NCBI GenBank assembly: GCA_015056045.1
Contig: SVGZ01000003.1
Location: 62,001 to 126,000 of the forward strand
DNA: 64,000 bases
Source of the DNA: Clostridiales bacterium
GTDB taxonomy: Bacteria; Bacillota; Clostridia; Christensenellales; Christensenellaceae
Direction: 5' to 3'
Every line of letters starts with the position of its first letter. Positions within the stretch are counted from its first letter, which is position 1. This document shows, piece after piece, positions 53,380 to 62,719 of the stretch. The position numbers and the translations under genes were made by a program. The notes under the pieces are model-generated. The model was not told the DNA's origin. It ran no database searches and was given only the letters and a program-made list of their open reading frames with translations.

Positions 53380-53967
53380 TTATCTTCTTGCCGGGATGAT
53401 CTCGTCTACGATGCCGTATTCGAGGGCAGCCTCTGCGGAAAGGTAATTATCCCTTTCGGTATCACGGGCAACTTCTTCAATGGATTTTCCCGTTCTTTCG
53501 GCAAGGATCCTGTTCATTTTCGCCTTGATATCGGTGATGTGCTTTGCCTGAATGGCGATATCCGTCGCCTGACCTTGCGCACCGCCAAGAGGCTGGTGGA
53601 TCATGATCTCACTGTTGGGGAGTGCTTTTCTCTTACCTTTTGCACCTGCTGCCAAAAGGAATGCACCCATCGAAGCAGCCATGCCAACACAAATCGTGGA
53701 AACATCGCACTTGATGTACTGCATCGTATCATAGATCGCCATACCGGAGCTGATGACACCGCCCGGACTGTTGATATACATAAAGATATCTTTATCCGGA
53801 TCTTCCGCTTCGAGGAAGATGAGCTGTGCCACGACGAGATTTGCCGTCACGTCATTGATCTCTCCGGAAAGGAAGATGATCCTGTCTTTTAAAAGTCTGG
53901 AATAGATATCGTAGCTTCTCTCACCGCGGTTGGTCTGTTCAACTACAATTGGCACATAATTTGTCAT
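53380..53967 (-). CDS. clpP: ClpP protease subunit
   Basis: 195 residues, serine protease: [33 protein letters not shown] with Ser99, and [17 protein letters not shown] with His124. Forms the tetradecameric chamber with ClpX. 41 nt upstream of clpX. Confidence 0.97.
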   Translation of the reverse strand: MTNYVPIVVEQTNRGERSYDIYSRLLKDRIIFLSGEINDVTANLVVAQLIFLEAEDPDKDIFMYINSPGGVISSGMAIYDTMQYIKCDVSTICVGMAASMGAFLLAAGAKGKRKALPNSEIMIHQPLGGAQGQATDIAIQAKHITDIKAKMNRILAERTGKSIEEVARDTERDNYLSAEAALEYGIVDEIIPARR

Positions 53968-53991
53968 TATTTTTACTCCTTTTTACAGGGC

Positions 53992-55275
53992 TTATTTTAC
54001 AATGGCGCTATCCTTAACGAGTGTAACGACCTTGTTGTAAAGTGCTCTGTCCTTAACGTAATTGAGTTCTTCTGCGTTGATCTGAGCCTTATATTTTTCA
54101 ACATCCTGGCCCATATTTGTTGCCATTTCTGCGATGGCTGCATCTGTTTCTTCTTCTGTGAGTTCAAGCGCTTCAGCTTTGCAGATCGCATCGAGAACGA
54201 GCTGTGTCTTGATCCTTCTTGTTGCGGAGGGTCTGTAGCCTTCTCTCATGGATTCTCTTGTTGCGCCTGTTGTCTTTAAATAGGTTTCGAAATCGAAGCC
54301 CTGATACATCATTCTGTATTCCATTTCCTGCATCTGGTAATCGATCTGGTCTTCGATCATGCAAGCCGGGATTTCAACTTCTGCATTTTCAACTGCCTTC
54401 TGAACAGCGGCATCTTCAAGCTGATAGTTATATCTTGCTTCTGCCTGTGTTTCGAGGGTCTTTCTGACGTCTGCTTTGTATTCTTCAAGCGTATCAAATT
54501 CGGAAACGTCCTGTGCAAATTCATCGTTGAGTTCGGGGATCTGTTTTTCCTTTACGGAGATGACTTTGATCGCGAAAACAGCTGCTTTGCCTGCGAGGTT
54601 TTCAGCATGATACTGTTCGGGGAATGTTACGTTGATGTCGCCTTCCTGACCTGCTGTCATGCCGACGATCTGTTCTTCGAAACCGGGGATGAACATACCG
54701 CTGCCAAGGTCGAGGCTCTGTGCTTCTGCAGTGCCGCCTTCAAATTTAACGCCGTCTACGCTGCCGGAATAGTCGATGATGACCTTATCGCCCATCTGTG
54801 CTGCTCTTTCAACGTCGATGTAGCGAGCGTTCTGGTTTGCTCTGTTGCCGAGTTCTTTTTCAACGTCTTCGTCTGTAACTTCTGTCTTTGTGATCTCGAG
54901 TTCGATGCCCTTATAGTCGCCGAGAACAACTTCGGGTTTTGTGTATACATCAACGGTGAGTTCGATGCCTTCTTCTTTGCTCATGGATTTGATGTCAACG
55001 TTTTCGGGTCTGGAAACGGTGAAAAGACCTGTTTCTTCGATGGCTGCTCTGTATGCTTCGGGGAAAGCTTCGTCAAATGCGGTTTCAAAGAAAGCCATTT
55101 CGCCATAGTATGTTTCGATAACTTTTCTCGGAGCCTTGCCTCTTCTGAAGCCGGGAACATTGTATTTGTTTTTATCCTTATTATATGCTCTGTTGAGTGC
55201 TGCATTAAATGCTTCTGCGCTGATCTTGAATTCTACCTGAACTTTGTTCTTTTCAAGTTCCTTAAAGCTTGCCAT
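53992..55275 (-). CDS. tig: Trigger factor
   Basis: 427 residues: ribosome-binding domain with PGFRRGKAPRKVIE, PPIase (FKBP-type) domain VIIDYSGSVDGVKFEGGTAE, and a helical C-terminal chaperone domain. Assists folding of nascent chains. First gene of tig-clpP-clpX. Confidence 0.96.
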   Translation of the reverse strand: MASFKELEKNKVQVEFKISAEAFNAALNRAYNKDKNKYNVPGFRRGKAPRKVIETYYGEMAFFETAFDEAFPEAYRAAIEETGLFTVSRPENVDIKSMSKEEGIELTVDVYTKPEVVLGDYKGIELEITKTEVTDEDVEKELGNRANQNARYIDVERAAQMGDKVIIDYSGSVDGVKFEGGTAEAQSLDLGSGMFIPGFEEQIVGMTAGQEGDINVTFPEQYHAENLAGKAAVFAIKVISVKEKQIPELNDEFAQDVSEFDTLEEYKADVRKTLETQAEARYNYQLEDAAVQKAVENAEVEIPACMIEDQIDYQMQEMEYRMMYQGFDFETYLKTTGATRESMREGYRPSATRRIKTQLVLDAICKAEALELTEEETDAAIAEMATNMGQDVEKYKAQINAEELNYVKDRALYNKVVTLVKDSAIVK

Positions 55276-55360
55276 TATACTTACTTCCTCCGTATATTAT
55301 AAGTTTATACTTACTTGGTTTTTATGCGACGGCACATCTTCGCATACCGTCACTCATTGT

Positions 55361-55389
55361 ATAATAGCATACCAGTAAAATTTTGGCAA
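55361..55389 (-). promoter_or_regulatory. Promoter of tig-clpP-clpX
   Basis: Minus strand TTGCCA, 17 nt, TATTAT, about 85 nt before the tig start. Confidence 0.7.
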
Positions 55390-55438
55390 CAAATATAAGG
55401 TTTATTCACGGATTTTTTTCGGGTTTAACGGCATTTTT

Positions 55439-57340
55439 TTAAAAGCCGAGCGTCAGCTCATGTGTCTTGCCGTCATCTTTAAGTTCAATGCTCTGTATCT
55501 TCTCTCCCCGTTTCATGTTTATATGATATTCCGTTTTGCGGAAAATATATCGGAAAGAGAAAACTTCCCAATTTTCGGGAACTTTCGGCAAAACGCTGAG
55601 CCTGTTTCCGCAGATTCTGATGCCTAAAAACTCCTGCACAACGGCGTTATATAAAACCGCTGCACTGCCCGTATACCAGGTCCAGCCTGCTTGCCCGAGT
55701 GCAGCCGGATGTGCATAAACGTCTGCTGCCAAAGCATAGGGTTCACCACGGTATCGCATGGCATCTTCTCTTGTTTTTGTATGCGAAGTCGGCAAAAGCG
55801 CCCGGAGAACTTTTTCCGCTTCTTTTTTCAGGCCAAGCCGGCAAAGCGCCATGAGTCCCCAAGCGGCTGCATGCGTATATTGCGCACCGTTTTCACGAAC
55901 CCCGGGGAGATACCCGCGGATATAGCCTGCCTCTGTTTTTTCAAAAGGCGGATCAAGCAGCAGGAAAATTTTCTCCTTTTCCAAAAAGAGCCTGCGATAT
56001 GCCGATTCCATGGCTGTTTTTCCCTTTTCAGCGCCGGATAAGACCGCCCAAGCCTGCGATAACAGGTCGATACGGCATTCCTTTGCTTCCGCTGTGCCGA
56101 GTTTATTGCCGTTGTCAAAATATGCGCGCAGATACCATTCGCCATCCCATGCAAATCTTTCCGTATCTGCCATGAGCTTTGCCGATTCCGCAAGGTATTC
56201 CGCTGCTTTTTCTTCCATATGATATTGCTTCAGATAGGGTGCGATTTCCCTTTTGATCTGCGCAAGGAAAAAGGCCAGAAAGACGCTTTCCCCTTTTCCT
56301 TTTTCGCCGACTTTATCCATGCTGTCGTTCCAATCTCCGCCTTTCATCAAAGGCAGACCGTGCTGACCAAGGCTTGAAGCATGGTCGATTGCCCGAACAA
56401 GATGCATGAGGAAGGCTTCCCGTTTTTCCGAAAAAGCAAAATTCCGATAGAGGTCTTTTCCGTTTTCGATCGCTTCCGACTGCAAATAGCGGCAATTTTC
56501 TTCCAAAATCGAAAGATCCTCCGTCATTTTTATATATTGCAGAGCCGCATAGGGCAAAAACAGCAGATCATCGGAAATATGCGTGCGAACGCCTGTGCTT
56601 TCAAAATGCCACCAATGCAGAACATCGCCTTCGGCAAACTGCCTTTCCGCAAAATACAGCAGCTGTCTTCGGACAAATTCCGGGTCATTATATAAAAACA
56701 TGAGCGAATCCTGCAGCTGATCGCGAAAACCGACAGCACCGCCGGATTGATAATAGGCGCTTTTGGCCAGAATACGGGAAGTTTTCGTCTGGTAAGGCAG
56801 CCAATGGTTGACCATGATATCAAGTTCACGCATCGGTGTTCTTATCCGCAGGCTTGCATCTTTCGGGGCATCTTTCGGCAAGCTGTTTTTATCCGCACAA
56901 CCGAGTGACAGGCAGATCTCCTTTTCTTCGCCTTTGTTTAAATCGATCGGGATCTGCACCGCAAAACAAGGCTCTGTGTTGGATGCAAGGCTTCCCGAAT
57001 ACGACTTTGCAAAACTATCCGCTTCAAAACCGTCTGTCGTATAGGAAGCTATCTTTTCGCTTGCGTAAAAATACACCTCTTTTTCCGGCATGGTCAGGCG
57101 GTTTCTTGCCGAAAGTCTGCCCTTTTCTTCCGCAAAAACGATGCCTTTTTTGGGTTCATCGGGGTTTTCGCCAAGCTGTAGCTTTGCCCGATAAAAAAGC
57201 ATCAGAGCCGCTTTTTCGCCATGATTTTTGATTTTTACCGTCGTCTGTTTTTCGCTGCCGAAAAGCCTGATCTCGGTTTTCAGGGAAAATCTGCCTTCCG
57301 TTTCAAAGCTTGCATAGCCGTTCCCAAAGCGCACGAGGTA
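55439..57340 (-). pseudogene. Decapitated GH94 glycan phosphorylase domain (NdvB/SOGP-like)
   Basis: The open frame has about 630 residues of clear homology: YLVRFGNGYASFE, then SGGAVGFRDQLQDSLMFL, EGDVLHWWHFESTGVRTHIS, the catalytic-Asp region LMKGGDWNDSMDKVG, GENGAQYTHAAAWG-like VRENGAQYTHAAAWG, and WTWYTGSAAVLYNA. This is the phosphorylase module found at the C-terminus of cyclic beta-1,2-glucan synthases or in 1,2-beta-oligoglucan phosphorylases, which exceed 1000 residues. Everything upstream of the VRxGxGY site is missing; instead the frame runs back into the 3' part of the surface-protein gene in another frame, with no SD or start codon. The rest is intact, so the truncation is probably recent. 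Confidence 0.78.
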
Positions 57341-58874
57341 TATGCGTGTAATTGTCGGTATCCACATCCAGGAAATCTTTATCAACAATTCTGAAAATAT
57401 TGTTTCCGCTTTGTGTATTGACGATAATTCGTTTATTTGCACCCGAATTCGTACTTTTTGCATAAGCCGTATTTGCCGTAATTTTGCCGAGCAAATCAGT
57501 ACGGTAGTTGTAAGGTGCTAAGGTATCGGCATAAAGATCGACTCTGTTTTTGGATGCGTTGTACTGCGCATGGTTTGCACCGCTGTTATAGGTGTAATAG
57601 CCAGTCTGATTGTCATAAACAAATTCGAACTGTACATCTTTGTGTACGATTTTACCTGTTGCAGCATCTGTACCGAAGATGATCTCTCCGCGGTCAGAAC
57701 CATGTGTTACCGGGTAACCGCTCGAGCTGAGATATTGTTCAACAATACCCTGCGTTGCGGGAAGTGCCCCAAGGTTCATACCTGTCCCTGCTGCGCCTGT
57801 CGTAAACCACAAACCGCTGCTGCCGTATTGATTGTTATAAGCGACTGCATCAAAGTCGTTCAGCGTAACGGGGAATTCCACAATGGAATAACGGGAAGAA
57901 AGATTCTTTTCTTTCAGGAAATCCCTGAGAAGTGTCGGTTTATATGTCGTTTCGCTTTGCAGGATAACATAGTGCGAAAAATGCTCCGTTTCGATCAGAA
58001 GCGAGATAGCTTCCGTACCGTAAACATTCTGTAATGCCAAAAGCTCTGCCGTTCCGTCATCGGCAATGTGCAGGATCGCAATATTTTCCGCAGAAGAATG
58101 GATGCTTTCGATATCAAAACCAAGAAGAACTTTTCCGTTCGGCTGCACTTCTTCGCCGTTGCAGGCAAAGCTGATGTCAACGACTTTGCTCGATAAGACT
58201 TTTACCGAATAATCTGTGAAAAATCCCGAAACGGCTGCTTTCGATGCGGCAACTTCCTCTTCGGCTTCTTCAACTGTGCTGATGCTTGCCGTTGTGCCTT
58301 CGGGGAATACACCTTCCGCTGCTTCGATGCCGATCCGGACACCTTCCACAGAAACATCGGGGAAAACAGGTTCTTCGGGTTCTTCCGTTCCGTTATCGAT
58401 AAGCTCCTTCAACGCAGCATATTTTGAAGCATCCCATTTTTCCAGCATGTTCAAAAGGTCTGTCTGTGTTGTGCTGTCAAGATCATTCCATCCGGCATAG
58501 ATCTCTTCGGCGGTTTTGCCCTCAAAGAGCGATTTGATATAGGTTTTGCGCTTGCAGCCATCGACATGGTCTGCAATATTGCCGCTTTCCGGCGGATATT
58601 CACAGTCACAGGCATATTCATCGGTTGTCTGCGCTTCGGAATCATCGACCGTTTCCTCTTCGGAATCATCGGCCGTTTCTTCGGGTTCTGCCAAAATATC
58701 TGCTTCTGCGCTTTCTTCGGGTTCTGCATCAACCGTTACGGAAGGCAAAGCATCCATTTCGGGCATGGTGCTTGTTTCGGGGATGATTTCGCCTTCGGCA
58801 TAGCCAAAGCTCGTGCTCGCAAAAAGCATAAGGAGACACAAAACAAAAGCTGTGATGCGTTTTATTCCTTTCAT
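57303..58874 (-). CDS. Large secreted surface protein, C-terminally altered at a fusion point
   Basis: 523 residues. Classical signal peptide (KRITAFVLCLLMLFASTSFGYA), acidic low-complexity stretch (about 30-90), then globular extracellular regions (VEGVRIGIEAAEGVFPEGTT; LLIETEHFSHYVILQSETTY; FTTGAAGTGMNLGALPATQG). The last ~13 residues (HIPRALWERLCKL) are an out-of-frame reading of the GH94 gene, so its native C-terminus, perhaps with a wall anchor, is lost. It is the last gene of the sipW operon, starting 11 nt after a TasA-like gene. Family not recognised. Confidence 0.75.
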   Translation of the reverse strand: MKGIKRITAFVLCLLMLFASTSFGYAEGEIIPETSTMPEMDALPSVTVDAEPEESAEADILAEPEETADDSEEETVDDSEAQTTDEYACDCEYPPESGNIADHVDGCKRKTYIKSLFEGKTAEEIYAGWNDLDSTTQTDLLNMLEKWDASKYAALKELIDNGTEEPEEPVFPDVSVEGVRIGIEAAEGVFPEGTTASISTVEEAEEEVAASKAAVSGFFTDYSVKVLSSKVVDISFACNGEEVQPNGKVLLGFDIESIHSSAENIAILHIADDGTAELLALQNVYGTEAISLLIETEHFSHYVILQSETTYKPTLLRDFLKEKNLSSRYSIVEFPVTLNDFDAVAYNNQYGSSGLWFTTGAAGTGMNLGALPATQGIVEQYLSSSGYPVTHGSDRGEIIFGTDAATGKIVHKDVQFEFVYDNQTGYYTYNSGANHAQYNASKNRVDLYADTLAPYNYRTDLLGKITANTAYAKSTNSGANKRIIVNTQSGNNIFRIVDKDFLDVDTDNYTHIPRALWERLCKL

Positions 58875-58885
58875 GGTTTACCTCC

Positions 58886-59458
58886 TTAATTTTCAGGCCA
58901 GCCAAGAGCTTCTATCGCTGTTTCGCCGTTATGCGCCGTTTGTACAGCCTGTGCCAAAACATTGATCTCCGCTTTGCAGTTCTGATATTCGTTCGTCATC
59001 ATCGGTCCGTCAAAATGCACTTCGCTAAAAAGCGGTTCCGTTTTTTCTCCGGTCAAAACAGCCTCATTGTAATAATACCAGCCGTCTTTTTCCGTCCATT
59101 TTTCGCCGGTTTCAATGCGGATGATGTTTTTCAATTCATCCTCTGCAATTTCCATGATATTGCCGTCCTGATCAAAGACCACAATTTCAAATTTTGCACG
59201 GATAAAGGCCTTTTCATCTTCATTGCGGATGAGTGCAATCTTGCTCACCGTTGTTCCGGGCATGATCTCCACAGGTTTATCGGGATATGGCAAAAGCCCC
59301 TGTTCGGTTTCCTGCCACTCCTCTATTGCAATGTCTATCCCTGCGGTCGTGATGACGTTATGCGCAGTATCTTCCGCTGTAAAATAGGCTATCGTGCCTG
59401 TTACGGAAGCTGCAGCCAAAACCACCGCAGCAGCTAATGCCAGAATTTTTCTTTTCAT
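58886..59458 (-). CDS. TasA/camelysin-like protein 4 (SipW-type signal)
   Basis: 190 residues. Signal MKRKILALAAAVVLAAASV followed by TGTIAYFTAEDTAHNVITTAG, the motif recognised by SipW-type signal peptidases. The mature part is beta-rich (IDIAIEEWQETEQG, EIMPGTTVSKIALIRNEDEKAFIRAKFEI), like TasA/CalY fibre subunits. Start moved to 59458 with AAGGAGCTTGAT before it. Confidence 0.85.
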   Translation of the reverse strand: MKRKILALAAAVVLAAASVTGTIAYFTAEDTAHNVITTAGIDIAIEEWQETEQGLLPYPDKPVEIMPGTTVSKIALIRNEDEKAFIRAKFEIVVFDQDGNIMEIAEDELKNIIRIETGEKWTEKDGWYYYNEAVLTGEKTEPLFSEVHFDGPMMTNEYQNCKAEINVLAQAVQTAHNGETAIEALGWPEN

Positions 59459-59498
59459 ATCAAGCTCCTTAAACGGAATTTGGGTCTTTCCCATAGGA

Positions 59499-59559
59499 GA
59501 ATACCCAAGGCACAACACCTTAGGTACTCTCATACGGGCACTCCATGAAAACGGAGTGC
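59499..59559 (-). other. Two stem-loops in a 119-nt intercistronic spacer
   Basis: On the minus strand a 12-bp hairpin (59499-59529, with wobble pairs, loop TGTTGTG) follows a 7-bp hairpin GCACTCC/GGAGTGC (59538-59559). Neither has a T run, so mRNA processing or stabilisation between fibre genes is more likely than termination. Confidence 0.6.
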
Positions 59560-59577
59560 TTTCCGCATGATCAAATT

Positions 59578-60345
59578 TTAGTCATTGTTGATCCATGTTC
59601 TGTTTTCATAAGCTGCTTTGAATTCAGCTTCTGTAACCTGACCTTCGGCTTCTACCGGGTCACCAAAAGCTTCGTTCAGCGCTTCGTATGCATCGTTGAA
59701 GCCTGCAGCCTGTGCACCTTCAGCAACAACATAGATCTTCCATTCTTCGCCAAGAGCAGCTTTCAGTCTTGTGACGTCTGCATTGGTAACTTTGGAATCG
59801 AGGTAAACCTGGCTCATTGCATCAACGGTTGTTTCGCCTGTCTTGAGCGCTGTTTCATAGGTTACGACATATACGTTATAGGAAACGCCATCGATCGTTG
59901 TTGTGTAGCTGTTCCAGTTGCTGCCGGTTGTGCCGTCAACTGTTTTGGACCAGTTCCATTTGCCGTCTACAACAGATTCGGGTGTGTAGTTGAAGTGAAG
60001 AATGTTTTTGGAAGCGTCAAATGTCGGGTCACCATCATCGAGCAGTGTCGGGATAGCGATGTGTACGCGAACGTATGCATCTTCGGAGCCGTCATTTGTT
60101 ACGTAAACTTCTTTTTCAACGCCGTTTTTCAGTGTGCCGTTCTGTGCAGAACCGACAGCAGGAATGAGTTCTTCGATGCCAAGAGCATCGTTATCGCCAA
60201 AGTCTTCCCAAAGGTCGATTGCAACGTTGCCTGTTGTGAAGGTATTCTTCTGTGCATCGGTATCTGTGAAGTAAGCGAGTGTTCCGCCGACTGCTGTTGC
60301 GAGAAGAGCAACGACAAGGCAGATCGTTAAAATTTTCTTTTTCAT
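59578..60345 (-). CDS. TasA/camelysin-like protein 3 (SipW-type signal)
   Basis: 255 residues. Signal MKKKILTICLVVALLATAVG then GTLAYFTDTDAQKNTFTTGN, the canonical SipW-cognate motif; then VAIDLWEDF and a TasA-like beta domain (EKEVYVTNDGSEDAYVRVHIAIPT). The longest of the four, and the best candidate for a major fibre subunit. ATG at 60345 with AAAGGA upstream; the tool's 60348 is a TTG. Confidence 0.87.
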   Translation of the reverse strand: MKKKILTICLVVALLATAVGGTLAYFTDTDAQKNTFTTGNVAIDLWEDFGDNDALGIEELIPAVGSAQNGTLKNGVEKEVYVTNDGSEDAYVRVHIAIPTLLDDGDPTFDASKNILHFNYTPESVVDGKWNWSKTVDGTTGSNWNSYTTTIDGVSYNVYVVTYETALKTGETTVDAMSQVYLDSKVTNADVTRLKAALGEEWKIYVVAEGAQAAGFNDAYEALNEAFGDPVEAEGQVTEAEFKAAYENRTWINND

Positions 60346-60394
60346 CAAATGTCCTTTCTTTTATGCCATCTGGTTTCCCGTTTGAAAAATGGGA

Positions 60395-61030
60395 TCAATA
60401 GTTTGCATTGTTCTGTGCCAGTGCCCAAGCCTCTGCAGCGGAGAATTCTTCGCCGTTTGTTTCAAAGCGCTGTACGGAGTATGCGGTGAATGTGAGTTCG
60501 GGAGCTGCCACTTTGCCCTGTTTGATATCATCCATCATTGTCCTTGTGACGGAAGGCTTAACGCCAACTTCATCATTTTCCCATTCAATGGTGACATCGT
60601 CAGCTGTATCTTCCGTACCCATAGGATCTGTATAGGAACCTTCACCTAAGATATGGAATACCTGATCTGTTGTCAGTTCATCAGCGGTAAGATAGTAAAC
60701 ACCATCTTCTAATTTCTTCCAATCTCCATCGATCGCATAAGCGATGTATGTATCCAGATTTGCGGTTTTTTCAACCTTGACGAAAACATAGCAAGCTTCG
60801 CTGTTTGCCTTTACGGTAACGAAAGGATCCTTATCGATCGTGTGACCGGGAACCATTTCGTAGCCTTCCGTTGTCTCATCGAGTTCGATATCGATATCCG
60901 ATGTTGTGAAAACGTTTCTGACCGGGTTTGTCTTATCGAGCAGCCAAGCGAGTGTTCCGCCGATAAGGCAGCCCATCAGAAGGACGATCGATAAAGAAAG
61001 TGCGATGATCATTTTGTTTGTTTTCTTCAT
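60395..61030 (-). CDS. TasA/camelysin-like protein 2 (SipW-type signal)
   Basis: 211 residues. Hydrophobic N-terminus (MIIALSLSIVLLMGCLIG) then GTLAWLLDKTNPVRNVFTTS; mature part with YEMVPGHTIDKDPFVTVKAN as in other TasA-like proteins. The spacer before it (61031-61102) has an imperfect GGGCAGGAC/GTCTTACCC hairpin with TTTT that could act as a weak terminator and set subunit ratios. Confidence 0.85.
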   Translation of the reverse strand: MKKTNKMIIALSLSIVLLMGCLIGGTLAWLLDKTNPVRNVFTTSDIDIELDETTEGYEMVPGHTIDKDPFVTVKANSEACYVFVKVEKTANLDTYIAYAIDGDWKKLEDGVYYLTADELTTDQVFHILGEGSYTDPMGTEDTADDVTIEWENDEVGVKPSVTRTMMDDIKQGKVAAPELTFTAYSVQRFETNGEEFSAAEAWALAQNNANY

Positions 61031-61102
61031 ATTGCGTTTCCTCCTTTCCTTCGGAATAAAGGGGTAAAAGGGTAAGACAAAAAAGTCCTGCCCTTTTTAA
61101 AA

Positions 61103-61756
61103 TTACGGGTTCATCTGTTCGTCAAATGCTTTCCAAGCTTTGTCTGCATCGCCTTCAAAGCCATCTGCCTGAATAGCGTGTGCCTCGATATCGATCTTGA
61201 GATTATCAAGTTTAGCCATATCTTCGTTGGTCAGATGTGTCGGCATTTCAATAGCGGTGAACAGCGGTTCAAGCGGAAGTGCAGCCTTGTCCACTGTGTT
61301 GACGGTCTTGTAATAACGGAATTCATATACGCGTGTATCGCCAACTTCCTTTTCGTCAACAAGCATCCATTTGGAAGCATCATAACCTGTCAGGATAGTA
61401 TCCAGTTTTACACCGGGAGCAAAGATAGCATCAAGATCAGCCTGTTCATTGATCGTCATGATCATTCTGATAAAAGCTTCTTCACTGTCAGCTTCAACGG
61501 TGACTGTCGGGTCTTTCGTGTAGGTATGACCGGGCAGGAGATGATACTTATTGCCATCTTCTGTTCTGCCTTCACCTGTGGGCTCACCCATTTCATCGAC
61601 AATCTCTTCATCGAGCTTGATGTAGACCTGACCAACTGTGAATGTATTTTTGATATCATCCTTATCCGTCAGGTATGCCAACGTCCCAAGGACGGACATC
61701 GCTACAAGAAGAACTGCGGAGACCATTGCAAGTAATACTTTGTATTTCTGTTTCAT
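61103..61756 (-). CDS. TasA/camelysin-like protein 1 (SipW-type signal)
   Basis: 217 residues. MVSAVLLVAMSVLGTLAYLT then DKDDIKNTFTVGQV; mature KYHLLPGHTYTKDPTVTVEA is the same LLPGHxxxKDPxVTV motif as protein 2, so these two are the closest pair. First structural gene after sipW, 52 nt downstream of it; AGGAGG precedes the ATG. Confidence 0.87.
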   Translation of the reverse strand: MKQKYKVLLAMVSAVLLVAMSVLGTLAYLTDKDDIKNTFTVGQVYIKLDEEIVDEMGEPTGEGRTEDGNKYHLLPGHTYTKDPTVTVEADSEEAFIRMIMTINEQADLDAIFAPGVKLDTILTGYDASKWMLVDEKEVGDTRVYEFRYYKTVNTVDKAALPLEPLFTAIEMPTHLTNEDMAKLDNLKIDIEAHAIQADGFEGDADKAWKAFDEQMNP

Positions 61757-61808
61757 TTTGTCCTCCTTTCCTCAAAAAGACTTATATTGCCAGCCCGAAG
61801 GCTTGACT

Positions 61809-62333
61809 TCATTTTTCATCTGTTTCCTTCTTTTCTTTTTCAAAAAGATCCGGAAGAAAGATCAGAAGCAGTATGATCGCTGCCGCTGCGATCGCAAAAT
61901 AGGTTCCCGGCGGATTCTGAATATAATTGGCAATGTAGCCAAGATACGGGATCGTAAAGATCGGTGTTCCCTGTACATTTTTATAATGCACAAGGCTGCC
62001 ATCTTCCGCTTCGTTGGCATCGCCTTTTGTCTTGAAGCGGATGACTTCCGGGTCTTCCTCATCGGGAACGACTTCGACGATGCGGTGTGTCGCGACCATT
62101 TTTTCGCTGATCGAATAGGTAATGACATCGCCTGCTTCAAGCGTATACGGATCAACCTTTTTGACATAAATAAGCGCACCAACGTGATATGTCGGCTCCA
62201 TGGAACCCGAAAGGACCGTGAACGGTGTCAGCCCGATGAACCTTGCACCGACAAGAAGGGTCGCTAAAATAACAACAAGCACAACCAATGCCGTCGTTGT
62301 AATATCCCAGATTTTTTTAGCCGTTTTGTTCAT
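61809..62333 (-). CDS. sipW: ER-type signal peptidase I (SipW)
   Basis: 174 residues. An N-terminal membrane segment, SGSMEPTYHVGALIYV with the catalytic Ser44, ATHRIVEVV with His83 in place of the Lys of ordinary bacterial leader peptidases, GDANEAEDGSLV, and a C-terminal membrane segment. This Ser-His type processes TasA-like precursors in Bacillus biofilm operons. Start chosen at 62333 (AGCAGG with 7-nt spacing); ATG at 62339 is an alternative. The tool ORF begins inside the leader RNA. Confidence 0.9.
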   Translation of the reverse strand: MNKTAKKIWDITTTALVVLVVILATLLVGARFIGLTPFTVLSGSMEPTYHVGALIYVKKVDPYTLEAGDVITYSISEKMVATHRIVEVVPDEEDPEVIRFKTKGDANEAEDGSLVHYKNVQGTPIFTIPYLGYIANYIQNPPGTYFAIAAAAIILLLIFLPDLFEKEKKETDEK

Positions 62334-62373
62334 ATGCATGCCTGCTTTTCGGATTATTTTTCGGGAAATAAAA

Positions 62374-62400
62374 AGCAGCGATCCCTTGCGAGACCGCTGC
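62374..62400 (-). terminator. Leader terminator in front of sipW
   Basis: On the minus strand GCAGCGGTC pairs with GATCGCTGC (one wobble, 8-nt loop) followed by TTTTTATTT. It sits in the untranslated leader, 40 nt before the sipW start, so it must be conditional or leaky. Confidence 0.85.
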
Positions 62401-62445
62401 AATGTGTTTACTTTGGTCTGCAACCGCCTGTTTTTGGTGCAGACC
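62386..62445 (-). promoter_or_regulatory. Attenuator leader with mutually exclusive hairpins
   Basis: Minus-strand order: arm 1 GGTCTGCA (62445-62438), arm 2 TTGCAGACC (62423-62415), arm 3 GGTCTCGCAA (62395-62386, inside the terminator). Arm 1 pairs with arm 2 (8 bp), and arm 2 can instead pair with arm 3 (9 bp with one bulge), which would break the terminator. No short leader peptide or known riboswitch consensus was recognised. Confidence 0.65.
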
Positions 62446-62447
62446 AT

Positions 62448-62466
62448 GACATAATTCATATTATGT
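62448..62466 (+). repeat. Left inverted repeat of the putative switch
   Basis: GACATAATTCATATTATGT, itself a palindrome (ACATAAT/ATTATGT) around an asymmetric TCAT core. Confidence 0.85.
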
Positions 62467-62719
62467 AATTTTAAATTAAACGGGGAAAATGATCATTAGC
62501 CCAAATTGATTTTTGACCGCAGGAAAGTAAAGCTTCATCAAATTCCCGTTTTGGAAGCCAAATAAAAAAGTGCATCCTTCACATTTGCACTTGTATCACA
62601 ATTTGTTACAAAATTTTTATACGATTTTGCGGTCTTTATGCTTGATTTGCCGTTCATATAATGCTAAACTAAACCTAAATCAGAACTTGATAATCTGTTT
62701 GCGGAAGCAGTCGCCACGG
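62467..62719. other. 253-bp putative invertible segment
   Basis: AT-rich, gene-free DNA between identical inverted repeats, next to a tyrosine recombinase gene. It holds the only close -10 box of the region (TATAAT at 62657-62662, weak TTTATG 16 nt upstream), which points away from sipW in the orientation present here. Confidence 0.7.
62635..62662 (+). promoter_or_regulatory. Candidate promoter inside the invertible segment
   Basis: TTTATG, 16 nt, TATAAT. Good -10, poor -35. Directed towards the recombinase 3' end; inversion would turn it towards sipW. Confidence 0.4.

Noticed and set aside
62340-62459. N-terminal extension of SipW in the ORF track
   Set aside because: These codons cover the leader hairpins and terminator; SipW proteins begin near MNKTAKK and a good SD lies there.
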